Assembly: GCA_965217205.1 (NCBI GenBank)
Contig: OZ244254.1
Span: forward strand, 3,162,001 to 3,226,000
Direction of reading: 5' to 3'
Source of the DNA: Maricaulis sp947259345
GTDB lineage: Bacteria > Pseudomonadota > Alphaproteobacteria > Caulobacterales > Maricaulaceae
Length of the DNA: 64,000 bases
The position numbers and the translations under genes were made by a program. Below the pieces are notes generated by a model. The model searched no databases and was not told where the DNA came from. It was given only the letters and a program-made list of their open reading frames with translations. Below, in pieces: positions 17,399 through 27,520 of this stretch (positions are counted from its first letter, which is position 1; each line of letters begins with the position of its first letter).

Positions 17399-18217
17399 CT
17401 ACTCGTCATCATCCATGCTAGGCACCGCCACAGCGTGGAAGCCGGCATCCACATGCAGCGTTTCACCCGTGCAGGAAAAGCCGAGATCGCTCAGCAGGTA
17501 GAGCGCGGCGCCGGCGACGCCTTCCATTTTGGTGTCCTGCTTCATCATCGACCATTCGCGGCCGGTGCGCATCAGGGCCTTGCCGCCGGAAATGCCGGCC
17601 ATGGCGAGGGTGCGCATCGGGCCGGCCGAGAGCGCGTTGACGCGGATGTCCTTGGGGCCGAGGTCGCGCGCCATATAGCGGGTCGAGGCCTCGAGGGCCG
17701 CCTTGGCGACGCCCATGACATTGTAGGACGGGACGACACGTTCCGAGCCGAGATAGGTCAGCGTCACCATGGCGCCGCCATTGGGCATCAAATGGGAGGC
17801 GCGCTTGCCGGCATCGACGAAGGAGAAGGCCGAGATGTCCATCGCCCGGCGCCAGCCCTCGCGGGTGGTGTTCTCGGTGAAGGAGCCGACCAGCTCGTCC
17901 TTGCCGGCAAAGGCAATGGCATGGACGAGGAAGTCGATCGTGCCCCACTTGTCTTCCAGCGCCTTGAAACAGGCATCCATGGAAGCGTCATTGGTGACGT
18001 CGGCCTGAACCATGAAAGGCTCGCAGGGCAGGCTCTCGACCAGCGGACGGACCCGACGCTCGAGCGCTTCATCCTGGTAGGAGAAGGCAATCTCGGCGCC
18101 CTGGGCCGCCAATTGCTGGGCAATGCCCCAGGCAATCGAGTTCTTGTTGGCCACGCCCATGACAAGACCGCGCTTGCCCTTCATCAGCTCGCCGGCCGGA
18201 AACACCGTATCGCTCAT
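17399..18217 (-). CDS. fabI: Enoyl-[acyl-carrier-protein] reductase [NADH] FabI
   Basis: 272 residues. It catalyses the last reduction of each fatty-acid elongation cycle and is the triclosan target. The short-chain dehydrogenase fold opens with GKRGLVMGVANKNSIAWGIA, characteristic of FabI. The catalytic Tyr-x6-Lys is YNVMGVAK, preceded by LTYLGSERVVPSYN. Last gene of the fabA-fabB-fabI operon, 43 bases after fabB. Confidence 0.96.
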   Translation of the reverse strand: MSDTVFPAGELMKGKRGLVMGVANKNSIAWGIAQQLAAQGAEIAFSYQDEALERRVRPLVESLPCEPFMVQADVTNDASMDACFKALEDKWGTIDFLVHAIAFAGKDELVGSFTENTTREGWRRAMDISAFSFVDAGKRASHLMPNGGAMVTLTYLGSERVVPSYNVMGVAKAALEASTRYMARDLGPKDIRVNALSAGPMRTLAMAGISGGKALMRTGREWSMMKQDTKMEGVAGAALYLLSDLGFSCTGETLHVDAGFHAVAVPSMDDDE

Positions 18218-18260
18218 CGGGAAATCCCCTTCTGGATCAGATGACGTCTTTTACGACGCT

Positions 18261-19475
18261 TTAGATTTTTTCGAAAATGACCGTTCCATTGGTGCCACCG
18301 AAGCCGAAGGAATTCGACATGGCGGTTTTCAGATCGGCGTCGCGAGTTTCGGTAACGATCGGCAGGTTCAGCGCCGCAATGTCGGGATCCATGTCGAAGA
18401 CATTGATCGACGGGGCGACGAAGCCGTTCTGCATCATCAACAGCGTGTAGATGGCCTCATGCACACCGGCCGCGCCGAGCGAATGGCCGGTCATCGACTT
18501 GGTGCCAGAGATCATCGGCGCGCTGTCGCCGAAGACTTCCTTGACCGCTTCCATCTCCTTGATGTCGCCGACCGGGGTCGCGGTGGCGTGCGGGTTGAGA
18601 TAGTCGATCGGCGTTTTCACCGTTTCCATCGCCAGCTTCATGGCGCGCACGGCGCCTTCGCCGGACGGGGCGACCATGTCATAGCCGTCGGACGTGGCAC
18701 CGTAGCCCGTGACTTCGGCGATGATATTGGCGCCGCGTGCCTTGGCCCGCTCATATTCTTCCAGCACCACCACACCGGCGCCGGCACCGCCGACGAAACC
18801 GTCACGATCCTTGTCGAAGGCGCGCGAGGCCTGTTCCGGGGTGTCGTTATACTTGGTCGACATGGCGCCCATGGCGTCGAACAGGTTGGAGAGGGCCCAA
18901 TGGATCTCCTCGCAACCGCCGGCGAACATGACGTCTTGCTTGCCCCACTGGATCTGTTCGGTCGCGGCACCGATACAGTGCAGCGAGGTCGTGCAGGCCG
19001 AGGTGATGGAGTAGTTCACGCCGAGAATCTTGAACGGGGTGGCCAGCGTGGCCGAGGCCGTCGAGCTCATCGCCTTGGGCACCGCAAACGGGCCGATCCG
19101 CTTGGGACCTTTCTCGCGGGTGATGTCCGCGGCATTGACGATGGTGCCAGCGGACGGTCCGCCCGAGCCCATGATGATGCCGGTGCGGTGGTTGGAAATG
19201 TCGTTTTCATCCAGACCGCTTTGGGCAATGGCCTGTTCCATGGCCATATAGTTCCAGCCGGCGCCTTCCGACATGAAGCGGTAGACGCGCTTGTCGACAT
19301 GGGCGGCCGGATCAATGTCCGGCTTGCCGCCGACCTGGCAGCGGAATCCGAGCTCGGCGAAGCTTTCCATGCGGCCAATGCCGCTCTTGCCGTTTTTCAG
19401 GGACTCGGTGACTTCCGCAGCATTATTGCCGATCGGGGAAATCACGCCGAGACCGGTAATGACAACACGACGCAT
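18261..19475 (-). CDS. fabB: 3-oxoacyl-ACP synthase I FabB
   Basis: 404 residues. This condensing enzyme is needed to elongate the cis-3 intermediates made by FabA, so it sets unsaturated fatty-acid synthesis. The catalytic triad is Cys161 in SITSACTTSLH, the His in NPHATATPVGD (about 298) and the His in SMTGHSLGAAG (about 333). Positions match FabB rather than FabF. It lies 14 bases after fabA, a gene pairing specific to the anaerobic unsaturated fatty-acid route. Confidence 0.95.
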   Translation of the reverse strand: MRRVVITGLGVISPIGNNAAEVTESLKNGKSGIGRMESFAELGFRCQVGGKPDIDPAAHVDKRVYRFMSEGAGWNYMAMEQAIAQSGLDENDISNHRTGIIMGSGGPSAGTIVNAADITREKGPKRIGPFAVPKAMSSTASATLATPFKILGVNYSITSACTTSLHCIGAATEQIQWGKQDVMFAGGCEEIHWALSNLFDAMGAMSTKYNDTPEQASRAFDKDRDGFVGGAGAGVVVLEEYERAKARGANIIAEVTGYGATSDGYDMVAPSGEGAVRAMKLAMETVKTPIDYLNPHATATPVGDIKEMEAVKEVFGDSAPMISGTKSMTGHSLGAAGVHEAIYTLLMMQNGFVAPSINVFDMDPDIAALNLPIVTETRDADLKTAMSNSFGFGGTNGTVIFEKI

Positions 19476-19489
19476 GAGGCTCTCCTGGG

Positions 19490-20008
19490 TCAGGCCATTT
19501 CGCCGGGCTTGAACAGGCCCACGCGCAAATCCTTGGCAGTATAGATGGTCTTGCCATCGACTTCGACACGGCCATCACCAATGGCCATGATCAGGCGGCG
19601 CTGGATGACGCGCTTGAGGTCGATGACATAGCGGACGGTTTTGCAGTCCGGGGTGATCTGGCCGGTGAATTTCACCTCGCCCACGCCCAGGGCGCGACCC
19701 TTGCCCGGATTGCCCTTCCAGCACAAGAAGAAGCCGACCAGCTGCCACATGGCGTCGAGGCCGAGACAGCCCGGCATCACCGGGTCGCCCTTGAAGTGGC
19801 AATCGAAGAACCAGAGGTCGGGCTTGATGTCGAGTTCGGCGATGATCTGGCCTTTGCCATGTTCGCCGGTTTCGTCATCGATGTGGACGATACGATCCAT
19901 CATCAGCATGGGCGGCGCGGGGAGTTGCGCATTGTCCGGTCCCCACATCTTCCCATTGCTGGAGTCGATCAGGTCATTGTAGCTGAAAGAGCTTTGGCGT
20001 TCAGTCAT
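19490..20008 (-). CDS. fabA: Beta-hydroxydecanoyl-ACP dehydratase/isomerase FabA
   Basis: 172 residues, the family length. It dehydrates 3-hydroxydecanoyl-ACP and isomerises trans-2- to cis-3-decenoyl-ACP. The catalytic residues are His71 and Asp85 in WFFDCHFKGDPVMPGCLGLDAMWQL, one off the E. coli numbering. First gene of the operon with fabB and fabI. I saw no convincing FabR/FadR operator upstream (20009-20097). Confidence 0.97.
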   Translation of the reverse strand: MTERQSSFSYNDLIDSSNGKMWGPDNAQLPAPPMLMMDRIVHIDDETGEHGKGQIIAELDIKPDLWFFDCHFKGDPVMPGCLGLDAMWQLVGFFLCWKGNPGKGRALGVGEVKFTGQITPDCKTVRYVIDLKRVIQRRLIMAIGDGRVEVDGKTIYTAKDLRVGLFKPGEMA

Positions 20009-20097
20009 GTAGCCGATCAGTTGCGCCGCGTGTGAAGGCGCATGGCGATCACCGGGCTGGTCACGAAAACCCGGCTGGCCATGGTCAGCCGGAAAGA

Positions 20098-20670
20098 TCA
20101 GGGCAGAGCGGTATCATGGGCGACGGAGGGGCTCAAGGCGGGGTTGCCGTCCCCGTCAGGCCCGGTTTCGCTGTCCAGCTCCTGCGGATAGACGCCCCAC
20201 AAGGTGTGGGGGCGTACCCAGCCGCGAAATCCCTGGGCCTCGACACGGCACCAACCGGTCCGGCAGCGTTCCAGCGAGAGGATCACGCCGGGTTCGGCGA
20301 CAGCCTCGATTGGCGAGCTGTTGCTGTCCCGGGCGTGCAGCGGCGTTTCCTCGAGCGTGTAGACCGAGCGACGGCCTGACAGGATCGAGCGATGCATCCA
20401 GGTCACCTCGCCCTCCGGGTCGCGCACCCGGCGCCAGTCCGGCGTCTCCGCGATCACTTCCATCGGAAGGCCGGCGCGCAGATAGCGCCACGCAATCGGA
20501 TGCTGCGAGGACGGGCCCGAACGACCGTTTGCGACATCCACTTTCAGGGACACAAAGCGAGGCACGGCTTGTCCTGAAGGTGTCGCCGTGTGCTCCGTTT
20601 CCTGGGTAAAGGCGGGTCCGACAAGAGCGAGGCCGCTCAGCAAGAGGGCGGTGATGGTAGCGCGAATCAT
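20098..20670 (-). CDS. Secreted SH3-like domain protein
   Basis: 190 residues with a signal peptide (MIRATITALLLSGLALVGPAFT). Two bacterial SH3-like repeats follow: RFVSLKVDVANGRSGPSSQHPIAWRYLRAGLPMEVIAETPDWRRVRDPEGEVTWMHRSIL, then a weaker one ending CRVEAQGFRGWVRPHTLWGVYP. Alphaproteobacterial proteins of this build are periplasmic; many bacterial SH3 domains bind cell-wall peptides. AAGGAG sits at the right distance before ATG 20670. It is divergent from the MBL-fold gene. Confidence 0.82.
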   Translation of the reverse strand: MIRATITALLLSGLALVGPAFTQETEHTATPSGQAVPRFVSLKVDVANGRSGPSSQHPIAWRYLRAGLPMEVIAETPDWRRVRDPEGEVTWMHRSILSGRRSVYTLEETPLHARDSNSSPIEAVAEPGVILSLERCRTGWCRVEAQGFRGWVRPHTLWGVYPQELDSETGPDGDGNPALSPSVAHDTALP

Positions 20671-20851
20671 GCGGGACTCCTTCGCCTCCAGTGGTGCGCC
20701 GCTTCGGTGAATAGGGGGTAAATCCTCGCCGATTCTTGCAGAGTCGAGAAAACGTGTCGAGCTGTGGGGTGAAATTGCGCCGCGCTTGCCTATATCTTGG
20801 GGGAATACTCGCCACGGAAGTGTCTGCGGCGGGTCCATTGGGAGGGGAAGC

Positions 20852-21754
20852 ATGAGTTTTCGTCTGGCAATAACCAGTGCGGCGGCGTTCTTGGCCGCGG
20901 GCGGAGTCGCCGCCAACATCACCGAGCCGGCTTCGGCGCAGGGCAACGAGATCGCGGCCACTGCGACGGACATGGGTGACGGTATCCATATGATCTCGAC
21001 CGGTGTGGCGGGCAATCTGGCTCTCCTGACTGGCGATGATGGCGTGGTGATGATTGATGATCAGCTGCCCAATACCGGTTCCGTGATCGAAGGCGCAGTG
21101 GTCGAGATTGCCGGTGAAGGCGCGCCGCGTTTCATCGTCAACACGCACTGGCATGGCGACCATACCGGCGGTAACGCGCATTTTGCTGACCAGGGCACCA
21201 CGATCGCCGCTCATCATAATATCCGGAGCCGACTCGAGGCCGCCGATAATGACTGGATCCAGCCCTCGACCCTGCCCATCCTGACCTTCGGGCAGGACCT
21301 CACCTTCCACATGAATGGCCAGACCGTGGAAGCGGTCCATGTGCCGGCCGCCCACACCGATGGTGACGCCTTCGTCTATTTCCGTGAAGCCGACATCCTG
21401 CATATGGGCGACACTTTCTTCTCCGGCCTCTTTCCCTTCATCGACCTGAATTCCGGCGGCACGGTCGATGGCTATATCGCGGCGATGGAACGCGGACTCG
21501 AGCTTGCGAGCGACCAGACCCGCATCATTCCCGGCCATGGCCCGCTATCCGGCAAGACGGAGCTGCAGGCGGCACTCGACATGCTGCGTGAGGCGTCATT
21601 CCGGGTACGGACCCTCGTCGAGGGTGGCGCTGATCTCGAGGCCGTGCGGGCGGCGGAACCGCTCGCTGACTTCGACGCGGACTGGAGCTGGCGCTTCATC
21701 ACCACCGAGCGCATGGTCGAGACGCTTTACAACGACGCCGTAAGCACGGGCTGA
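20852..21754 (+). CDS. Secreted metallo-beta-lactamase-fold hydrolase
   Basis: 300 residues with a signal peptide (MSFRLAITSAAAFLAAGGVAANI, then ASAQG). The zinc motif is NTHWHGDHTGG: His99, His101, Asp103, His104, with further ligands in AHTDGD (about 176) and GHGPL. This matches the broad MBL-fold hydrolase family (quinoprotein relay/SoxH-like secreted members) rather than class B beta-lactamases of known resistance type; substrate unknown. Start chosen by GGAGGGG upstream of ATG 20852. Confidence 0.86.
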   Translation: MSFRLAITSAAAFLAAGGVAANITEPASAQGNEIAATATDMGDGIHMISTGVAGNLALLTGDDGVVMIDDQLPNTGSVIEGAVVEIAGEGAPRFIVNTHWHGDHTGGNAHFADQGTTIAAHHNIRSRLEAADNDWIQPSTLPILTFGQDLTFHMNGQTVEAVHVPAAHTDGDAFVYFREADILHMGDTFFSGLFPFIDLNSGGTVDGYIAAMERGLELASDQTRIIPGHGPLSGKTELQAALDMLREASFRVRTLVEGGADLEAVRAAEPLADFDADWSWRFITTERMVETLYNDAVSTG

Positions 21755-21842
21755 TTGGGGCTCGCTGCGGCGTGAAGCGTCTGACGAAGAGTTAAAGCGT
21801 CAATCAGCTTCCTGTGAGGTCATGGCGTTCACAAAGGATGCC

Positions 21843-22058
21843 ATGACACCGACCCCACCCCCGCCGGCTCCGCGCGAGTCGGCCGCCAAAACGCACCGCT
21901 TTCGCAAGCCGCTCGGTTTCGCTGCCGGCCTTGCGGCGGGCGTGGCCCTGTGGCTGATCATCACCCTGGTCACGGACAGTCCGCTCCTCGGCATTCTTTT
22001 TGGCCTGGCCCCGGGCATCGCCATCGGCCTCGGCCTGCAATTGACCGCGCGACGCTAA
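21843..22058 (+). CDS. Small two-helix membrane protein, unknown
   Basis: 71 residues (78 if ATG 21822 is used; 21843 is better spaced from AAGGA). A proline-rich, charged N-terminus is followed by two hydrophobic segments: PLGFAAGLAAGVALWLIITLV and LLGILFGLAPGIAIGLGLQL. No family recognised. Its stop overlaps the stop of the convergent adenylyltransferase gene by 4 bases (CTAA). Confidence 0.55.
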   Translation: MTPTPPPPAPRESAAKTHRFRKPLGFAAGLAAGVALWLIITLVTDSPLLGILFGLAPGIAIGLGLQLTARR

Positions 22059-22804
22059 CCCGGCTCACCACAGGCCGTACATTTCGGGTCCTTGTCCAGC
22101 TTGACCGTCCGGCTCTCCATCGACAGGCCGTCGAAGAGGTGGATGCGGCCGTCCAGGGTCTGGCCGGCGCCGCAGACATGCTTGATGGCTTCCAGGGCCA
22201 TCATCGAGCCGATCACGCCGGTCAGGGCGCCGACCACGCCGACGCGGGCGCAGGTTTCGGCGTCCGGCGGGGTTTGCGGCACCCAGCAACGATAGCAGGG
22301 GGTGTCCGGGCGGGCGTTGAACAGGGAAACCTGACCATCCCAGCGCCCGACAGCGCCGGAGATGAGCGGCTTGCCCGTGGCCAGGCAGGCCTCATTCACC
22401 GCGTAGCGCGTCGCGTAATTATCGCACCCGTCCAGCACCAGGTCGGCCTTGCCGATCAGGCGTTTGGCGTTCTCCTTGTCGAGCGCCTTGATGACCGATC
22501 TGACCTTGGTGCCCGGATTGAGCGCACGCAGGGCGCGGGCCCCGGTCTTGGCCTTGGCCGTGCCGATATGGCGGGTCCGGAAGATGATCTGGCGCTGCAG
22601 ATTGTCCACGGTCACCGTATCGGCGTCGATCAGGCTGATCGTGCCAATGCCGGCGGCCGCCAGGTAGAGCGCGGCGGGGGCGCCCAGGCCTCCGGCGCCG
22701 ATAATGGCGACATGGGTCCGGGCCAGCGCCTGCTGGCCGGGTCCGCCGATCTCCTTGAGAACAAGATGGCGGGCGAAGCGGTCGATATCGATTTCGGCAG
22801 TCAT
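22055..22804 (-). CDS. HesA/MoeB/ThiF-family adenylyltransferase
   Basis: 249 residues. E1-like enzyme that adenylates the C-terminal Gly of a ubiquitin-like sulfur carrier (MoaD or ThiS type). The nucleotide loop is GAGGLGAPAALYLAAAGIG (about 36-54) and DxDxVxxxNLQRQ follows. Two zinc-binding Cys pairs are present (170/173 in CYRC, 242/245 in CTAC). Cys185, in ETCARVGVVGALTGVIGSMMALEAIK, sits where MoeB-type enzymes have a reactive Cys. No rhodanese domain is attached. MoeB and ThiF cannot be separated by sequence alone, and no moa or thi genes are adjacent. Confidence 0.85.
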   Translation of the reverse strand: MTAEIDIDRFARHLVLKEIGGPGQQALARTHVAIIGAGGLGAPAALYLAAAGIGTISLIDADTVTVDNLQRQIIFRTRHIGTAKAKTGARALRALNPGTKVRSVIKALDKENAKRLIGKADLVLDGCDNYATRYAVNEACLATGKPLISGAVGRWDGQVSLFNARPDTPCYRCWVPQTPPDAETCARVGVVGALTGVIGSMMALEAIKHVCGAGQTLDGRIHLFDGLSMESRTVKLDKDPKCTACGEPG

Positions 22805-22915
22805 GCCCCCTTGGTGACGGGATTGGCGGTTTGCTTCAAGGGGGATAAGCGCCTGATTTTTGTGATCGACGCTCAGAAGGCTTGTTCACGGCGCGAACAG
22901 GGGCAATCTGGCGCC

Positions 22916-24232
22916 ATGTCCGTCCCTGCCAATTCCCCCCTTCCCGCGCCGGCCTTGTCCGAACATCAGGAGCGCCTCCTCGACTGGTTGTCGAGCGCCC
23001 GCCCGAATGTTTTCCTGACGGGCCGCGCCGGCACCGGCAAGACCACGCTGATGCGCGAATTCCTGCGCCGGGCGGGGCCGCGGGCGGCGGTGATCGCGCC
23101 GACGGGCGTGGCGGCGATGCAGGCGGGTGGTCAGACCATCCATTCCTTCTTCCACTTCCCGCCGCGCATGATCGGCGCCCGCGATATCCGCAAGGTGCGC
23201 CATCGCCGCGTGGTGCAGGCGCTGGAAACCCTGGTGATCGACGAAATCTCGATGGTCCGCGCCGACATGATGTGGGCGATCGACAAGGCGCTGCGCCTCA
23301 ATCGCGAGCGCAATGAGCCCTTTGGCGGCGTGCAGCTGGTCCTGGTTGGCGATCTGGCGCAATTGCCGCCAGTCGTGCAGGGCGCCGAGGCCGAATATCT
23401 GGAATCGACCTTTGGCGGGCCCTTCTTCTTCCACCCGGACAGTTTCCGCGATGCCGGCTTCTCCTATGTCGAGCTGGAGCAGGTCTTCCGCCAGACCGAC
23501 AGCTATTTCGTCGACATTCTCAACGCGATCCGCGACGGCGATCTCGACAGTGACAAGGCCGCCGATCTCAATGATCGGGTCACCGGCCGTTCCGGGCTGG
23601 AGGCCTCGCTCTCCCATATCGTCCTGACCGCGACCAATGAGACCGCCTGGCGGATCAATCAGGCCCGACTGGAAGGGCTGCCGACCTCGCACAAGGCCTT
23701 CGAGGCCAAGGTGGAGGGGCAATTCGACCAGCGCCTCTTCCCGGCCGAGGAACCGCTCGTGCTCAAGATCGGCGCGCGTGTCATGTTGACCCGCAATGAC
23801 CCGCAGGGGCGCTGGGTCAATGGCACGCTGGGGCAGGTGGAAGGCTTTGACGAGAAGGCGGTGCGGGTGCGCATCGGTGATGTCGTCCACGCCATCGAGC
23901 CGCAGAAATGGGAGCGCAACGCCTATGCCTTCGACCCTGAAAAACAGGCCCTGACCAAGACGACCGCGGGGGCTTTCACCCAATTCCCGCTCCGTCTCGC
24001 CTGGGCGATGACCATCCACAAGGCCCAGGGCCTGACGCTGGACAAGGTCTATCTCGACCTCGCCCGCCGCCTGTTCGCCCACGGCCAGGCCTATGTCGCC
24101 CTGTCCCGGGCGCGTTCGCTGGAGGGGTTGGAACTCTCCCGCCCGCTGACGCCCAACGATGTCATCTCCGATCCGCGGATATTCGACGTGACAGCGTTTT
24201 GTGATCCGGCGCCAGCGAGTGTCGGGGCGTGA
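22916..24232 (+). CDS. Pif1/RecD2-like superfamily 1B DNA helicase
   Basis: 438 residues. Walker A GRAGTGKTT (36-44), then APTGVAAMQAGGQTIHSFF (motif Ia region), Walker B VIDEISMVRADM, motif III GDLAQLPPVV, and the C-terminal UvrD_C_2 motif AMTIHKAQGLTLDKVYLDL plus YVALSRARSLEGLEL. Motifs Ia and the GGxTIHSFF segment are those of Pif1-family ATPases, which unwind DNA 5' to 3' and resolve structured DNA. The long upstream in-frame extension (to 21950) overlaps other genes and is not protein-like. Start ATG 22916. Confidence 0.86.
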   Translation: MSVPANSPLPAPALSEHQERLLDWLSSARPNVFLTGRAGTGKTTLMREFLRRAGPRAAVIAPTGVAAMQAGGQTIHSFFHFPPRMIGARDIRKVRHRRVVQALETLVIDEISMVRADMMWAIDKALRLNRERNEPFGGVQLVLVGDLAQLPPVVQGAEAEYLESTFGGPFFFHPDSFRDAGFSYVELEQVFRQTDSYFVDILNAIRDGDLDSDKAADLNDRVTGRSGLEASLSHIVLTATNETAWRINQARLEGLPTSHKAFEAKVEGQFDQRLFPAEEPLVLKIGARVMLTRNDPQGRWVNGTLGQVEGFDEKAVRVRIGDVVHAIEPQKWERNAYAFDPEKQALTKTTAGAFTQFPLRLAWAMTIHKAQGLTLDKVYLDLARRLFAHGQAYVALSRARSLEGLELSRPLTPNDVISDPRIFDVTAFCDPAPASVGA

Positions 24233-24287
24233 TGAGTCTCGTGCAGAGCGCCTCGGTTGTTTGTGGGGCTAGGCCAGCCGATGGCAT

Positions 24288-26309
24288 CTACTCTATGCGA
24301 GGAGCGTACTGCGAGGCCGCCATTCTGCGCGCAGTTGCAAGCGTTAAATGAACATGATCCAGATAGATGAGCTCTCCTTCGCTTGAAAAGGCACTACAGC
24401 GACCATCGGGGCAAATTACCTCGGAAACTGCCCAAACTGTAACGTCCTCGCGGCCGGAGGCGGCGGCCCAACTCATCAGCTCTGATTCCAATTCGAAAAA
24501 GTTATAATTCAGATAGTCGTTCAGTTCATGAGCCAACTCGGCACCCCGCGGGCTCTCAAGTAAAGTCGCCGGACTTTCACTGTACACTGGTCGTGGCCCA
24601 ACAATGATAACCGATTTGCCTTGGTCCAGTAGGTACTGGGCTGTCGAGGAGATCTCATCGAAATTGCTGTTGCCCCAATTTCCGGTCAGTACAACGGTCG
24701 AAACTTCCGGGTTCGACAACGCTCCAAACCTTCGTTGGTTAAACTCCCGGCATCCACGCGGCTCATACGATGGAGGTGTCGGGTATATCGGCATGCAACC
24801 GGCTTGGCTGGCCATCCCAACAGCGACATCCGGCATGAGCGCGCGGGTCGCGGCGTAAGCTTCCCGCCCAACACTGTCGCCTAAAACGACGATTGCTGGT
24901 GGCGCTGTCTCCGGCAGGCAAACGGACCAATCAAGTTCGCTTATAGGTGCCCGACCAGAAATCTCGCAGCGGCCAGGCGCCTCGTCGTACTGCGACCACT
25001 GAGCCCAGAGCTGATTGATTCGCCGCGGTATCGATCCGTGGCGCTCAAGCACCGCTTGCAGTTGCTGGGATTCCGACTGGCCTTCCGCTCGCATCGAAGT
25101 TTCGGTTACCGGTGTCGCGACCAAACTGCCTTCAGGGCTCGCCGCATCTTCTGCCGCTTCAGGGTGAATCCGACTGTTCAAAGCCCATAGGTGCGCCGCG
25201 CCCACCAAGCTCGCAACACATAGTCCTACCGCCACGGCTGCCTTGCGAGCCTTCTGGTCGGCGGGTTCTTTCGCCTGGAAGCGAAGGGGTGTTTCAATGA
25301 AACGGTACAGAAATTCGGCCGAGATGAAGATTGCGGCAAAAAGAACAATGTACTGAGTGGGGGAGAACTGAGCGCCGTACAATAGCCGAGTGAGAACAAT
25401 GATCGGCCAATGTACCAAGTAGAGAGAATAGGCGCGCGTGCCGATATAGGTCATTGGCGCATTCCCGAGGACCAGCAAGGATAACCTGCTTTGAACTGCA
25501 AGCAGGACCGCAAATGAACCGATCGTCGGAAGTAGCGCAGCGACAGCGAAATTGTATTGTTGGCCATTGGCAAAAAGAAAGGCGGTGCCAATTCCGATAA
25601 GCCCTGAAGCGGTGAGTGCGGAGCCGAACACGGGCATGGCGGACCAAATTTGCCAGTTGGGAAGTCTGTGAAATGCCGCGACGCAAGCTCCAAGCGCAAA
25701 CTGAAACGCGCGAGTGGGAGCAAGGTAGAACATTGCAGAGGGGTGGTTCTGCAGAACAATCCAGGATGAAAGCGCACCCAAGATGAATATAGCAGCAAAA
25801 ATCATGACGCGCGACCGGTCGCTCAGGCCAAACAATGCGCTCAATAATATTGGCCAAAACAGGTAGAACTGTTCTTCGACGCCCAGCGACCAAGTATGTA
25901 GAAAAATGTTGGTTTGCGAGGTGTCTTCGAAATAACCGGAGTTCAGCCAAAAGAATATATTCGAACTTGATATAATCGCGTAAAGACCAGTTTGAGAAAA
26001 ATCCATCAATCGACTGCTTCCAACAATAAAAATGGACGCCAGCAACGAAATGGAAACCACGACCGCAAGCGCAGGAAAGAGCCTTGCTAGGCGGCGAGTA
26101 TAAAACTCAAAGAACGAGAACCGCCCAACTTCAGAAGATTGAAATATGATCCGGGAAATAATATACCCAGAGATGACAAAAAACACATCCACGCCGACAA
26201 AGCCGCCCGGCAGCGCCATGTAATTGAGGTGAAAAACGAGCACGCCGACTACCGCTACGGCACGTAAGCCATCTAGAGGCGCGATGTAATGTGATTTCGT
26301 GCTCGACAT
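24288..26309 (-). CDS. OafA/YrhL-type acyltransferase with C-terminal SGNH domain
   Basis: 673 residues. About ten membrane segments form an acyltransferase-3 domain (start YIAPLDGLRAVAVVGVLVFH, then PGGFVGVDVFFVISGYIIS). From about residue 440 there is a periplasmic SGNH domain: Ser in VVLGDSVGREAY (about 475) and the C-terminal D-x-x-H of LDHVHLTL. Such proteins O-acetylate LPS O-antigen, capsule or peptidoglycan sugars. Base composition is visibly lower in GC than all neighbours and codon choice includes many A/T-ending codons, which suggests horizontal transfer. It stands alone with AT-rich upstream DNA and no clear ribosome-binding site. Confidence 0.9.
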   Translation of the reverse strand: MSSTKSHYIAPLDGLRAVAVVGVLVFHLNYMALPGGFVGVDVFFVISGYIISRIIFQSSEVGRFSFFEFYTRRLARLFPALAVVVSISLLASIFIVGSSRLMDFSQTGLYAIISSSNIFFWLNSGYFEDTSQTNIFLHTWSLGVEEQFYLFWPILLSALFGLSDRSRVMIFAAIFILGALSSWIVLQNHPSAMFYLAPTRAFQFALGACVAAFHRLPNWQIWSAMPVFGSALTASGLIGIGTAFLFANGQQYNFAVAALLPTIGSFAVLLAVQSRLSLLVLGNAPMTYIGTRAYSLYLVHWPIIVLTRLLYGAQFSPTQYIVLFAAIFISAEFLYRFIETPLRFQAKEPADQKARKAAVAVGLCVASLVGAAHLWALNSRIHPEAAEDAASPEGSLVATPVTETSMRAEGQSESQQLQAVLERHGSIPRRINQLWAQWSQYDEAPGRCEISGRAPISELDWSVCLPETAPPAIVVLGDSVGREAYAATRALMPDVAVGMASQAGCMPIYPTPPSYEPRGCREFNQRRFGALSNPEVSTVVLTGNWGNSNFDEISSTAQYLLDQGKSVIIVGPRPVYSESPATLLESPRGAELAHELNDYLNYNFFELESELMSWAAASGREDVTVWAVSEVICPDGRCSAFSSEGELIYLDHVHLTLATARRMAASQYAPRIE

Positions 26310-26508
26310 TAGGAAAATAGCTTTAAAAATTAGGGTGTTCCAAAAAGTCTCTCTCGACCATAAGCGGCTTGATCCAAGCGTTCAACAACTCATTCTAGCC
26401 TAGACAAGCCCCCCTAAGCGCAGGGCGCTGTGGTGGCTGCATCCAAAATCTAGGCCTAGCCAATTTTCCTTGGGTTGGTCTAGATTTTCGCTCCGTTTGG
26501 TCGATGAT
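26310..26508. other. AT-rich spacer with a cluster of CTAG tetranucleotides
   Basis: 199 bases between the cysK stop and the acyltransferase start. The first part is AT-rich (probable promoter of the acyltransferase). Five CTAG sites fall at 26395-26483, including palindromes TCTAGCCTAGA and CTAGGCCTAG. No gene seen. Confidence 0.6.
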
Positions 26509-27459
<951 letters not shown>

Positions 27460-27520
27460 GTTGTTTCTCCGTTTGCGGCCAATGTAGGGAGGTGGCGGCC
27501 AAGCGCCAGTGACGTATGTG

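Noticed and set aside
20852..21754. Class B beta-lactamase (carbapenemase)
   Set aside because: The HxHxDH motif is general to the MBL fold; the other motifs fit the secreted MBL-hydrolase family, not a known resistance enzyme.
21950..22915. N-terminal extension of the helicase frame by 322 codons
   Set aside because: It runs antisense through the whole adenylyltransferase gene and has no domain signature; the helicase domain starts normally after ATG 22916.
24288..26483. Insertion sequence or prophage at the low-GC segment
   Set aside because: No transposase, integrase or terminal inverted repeats were seen; only one gene with atypical composition.
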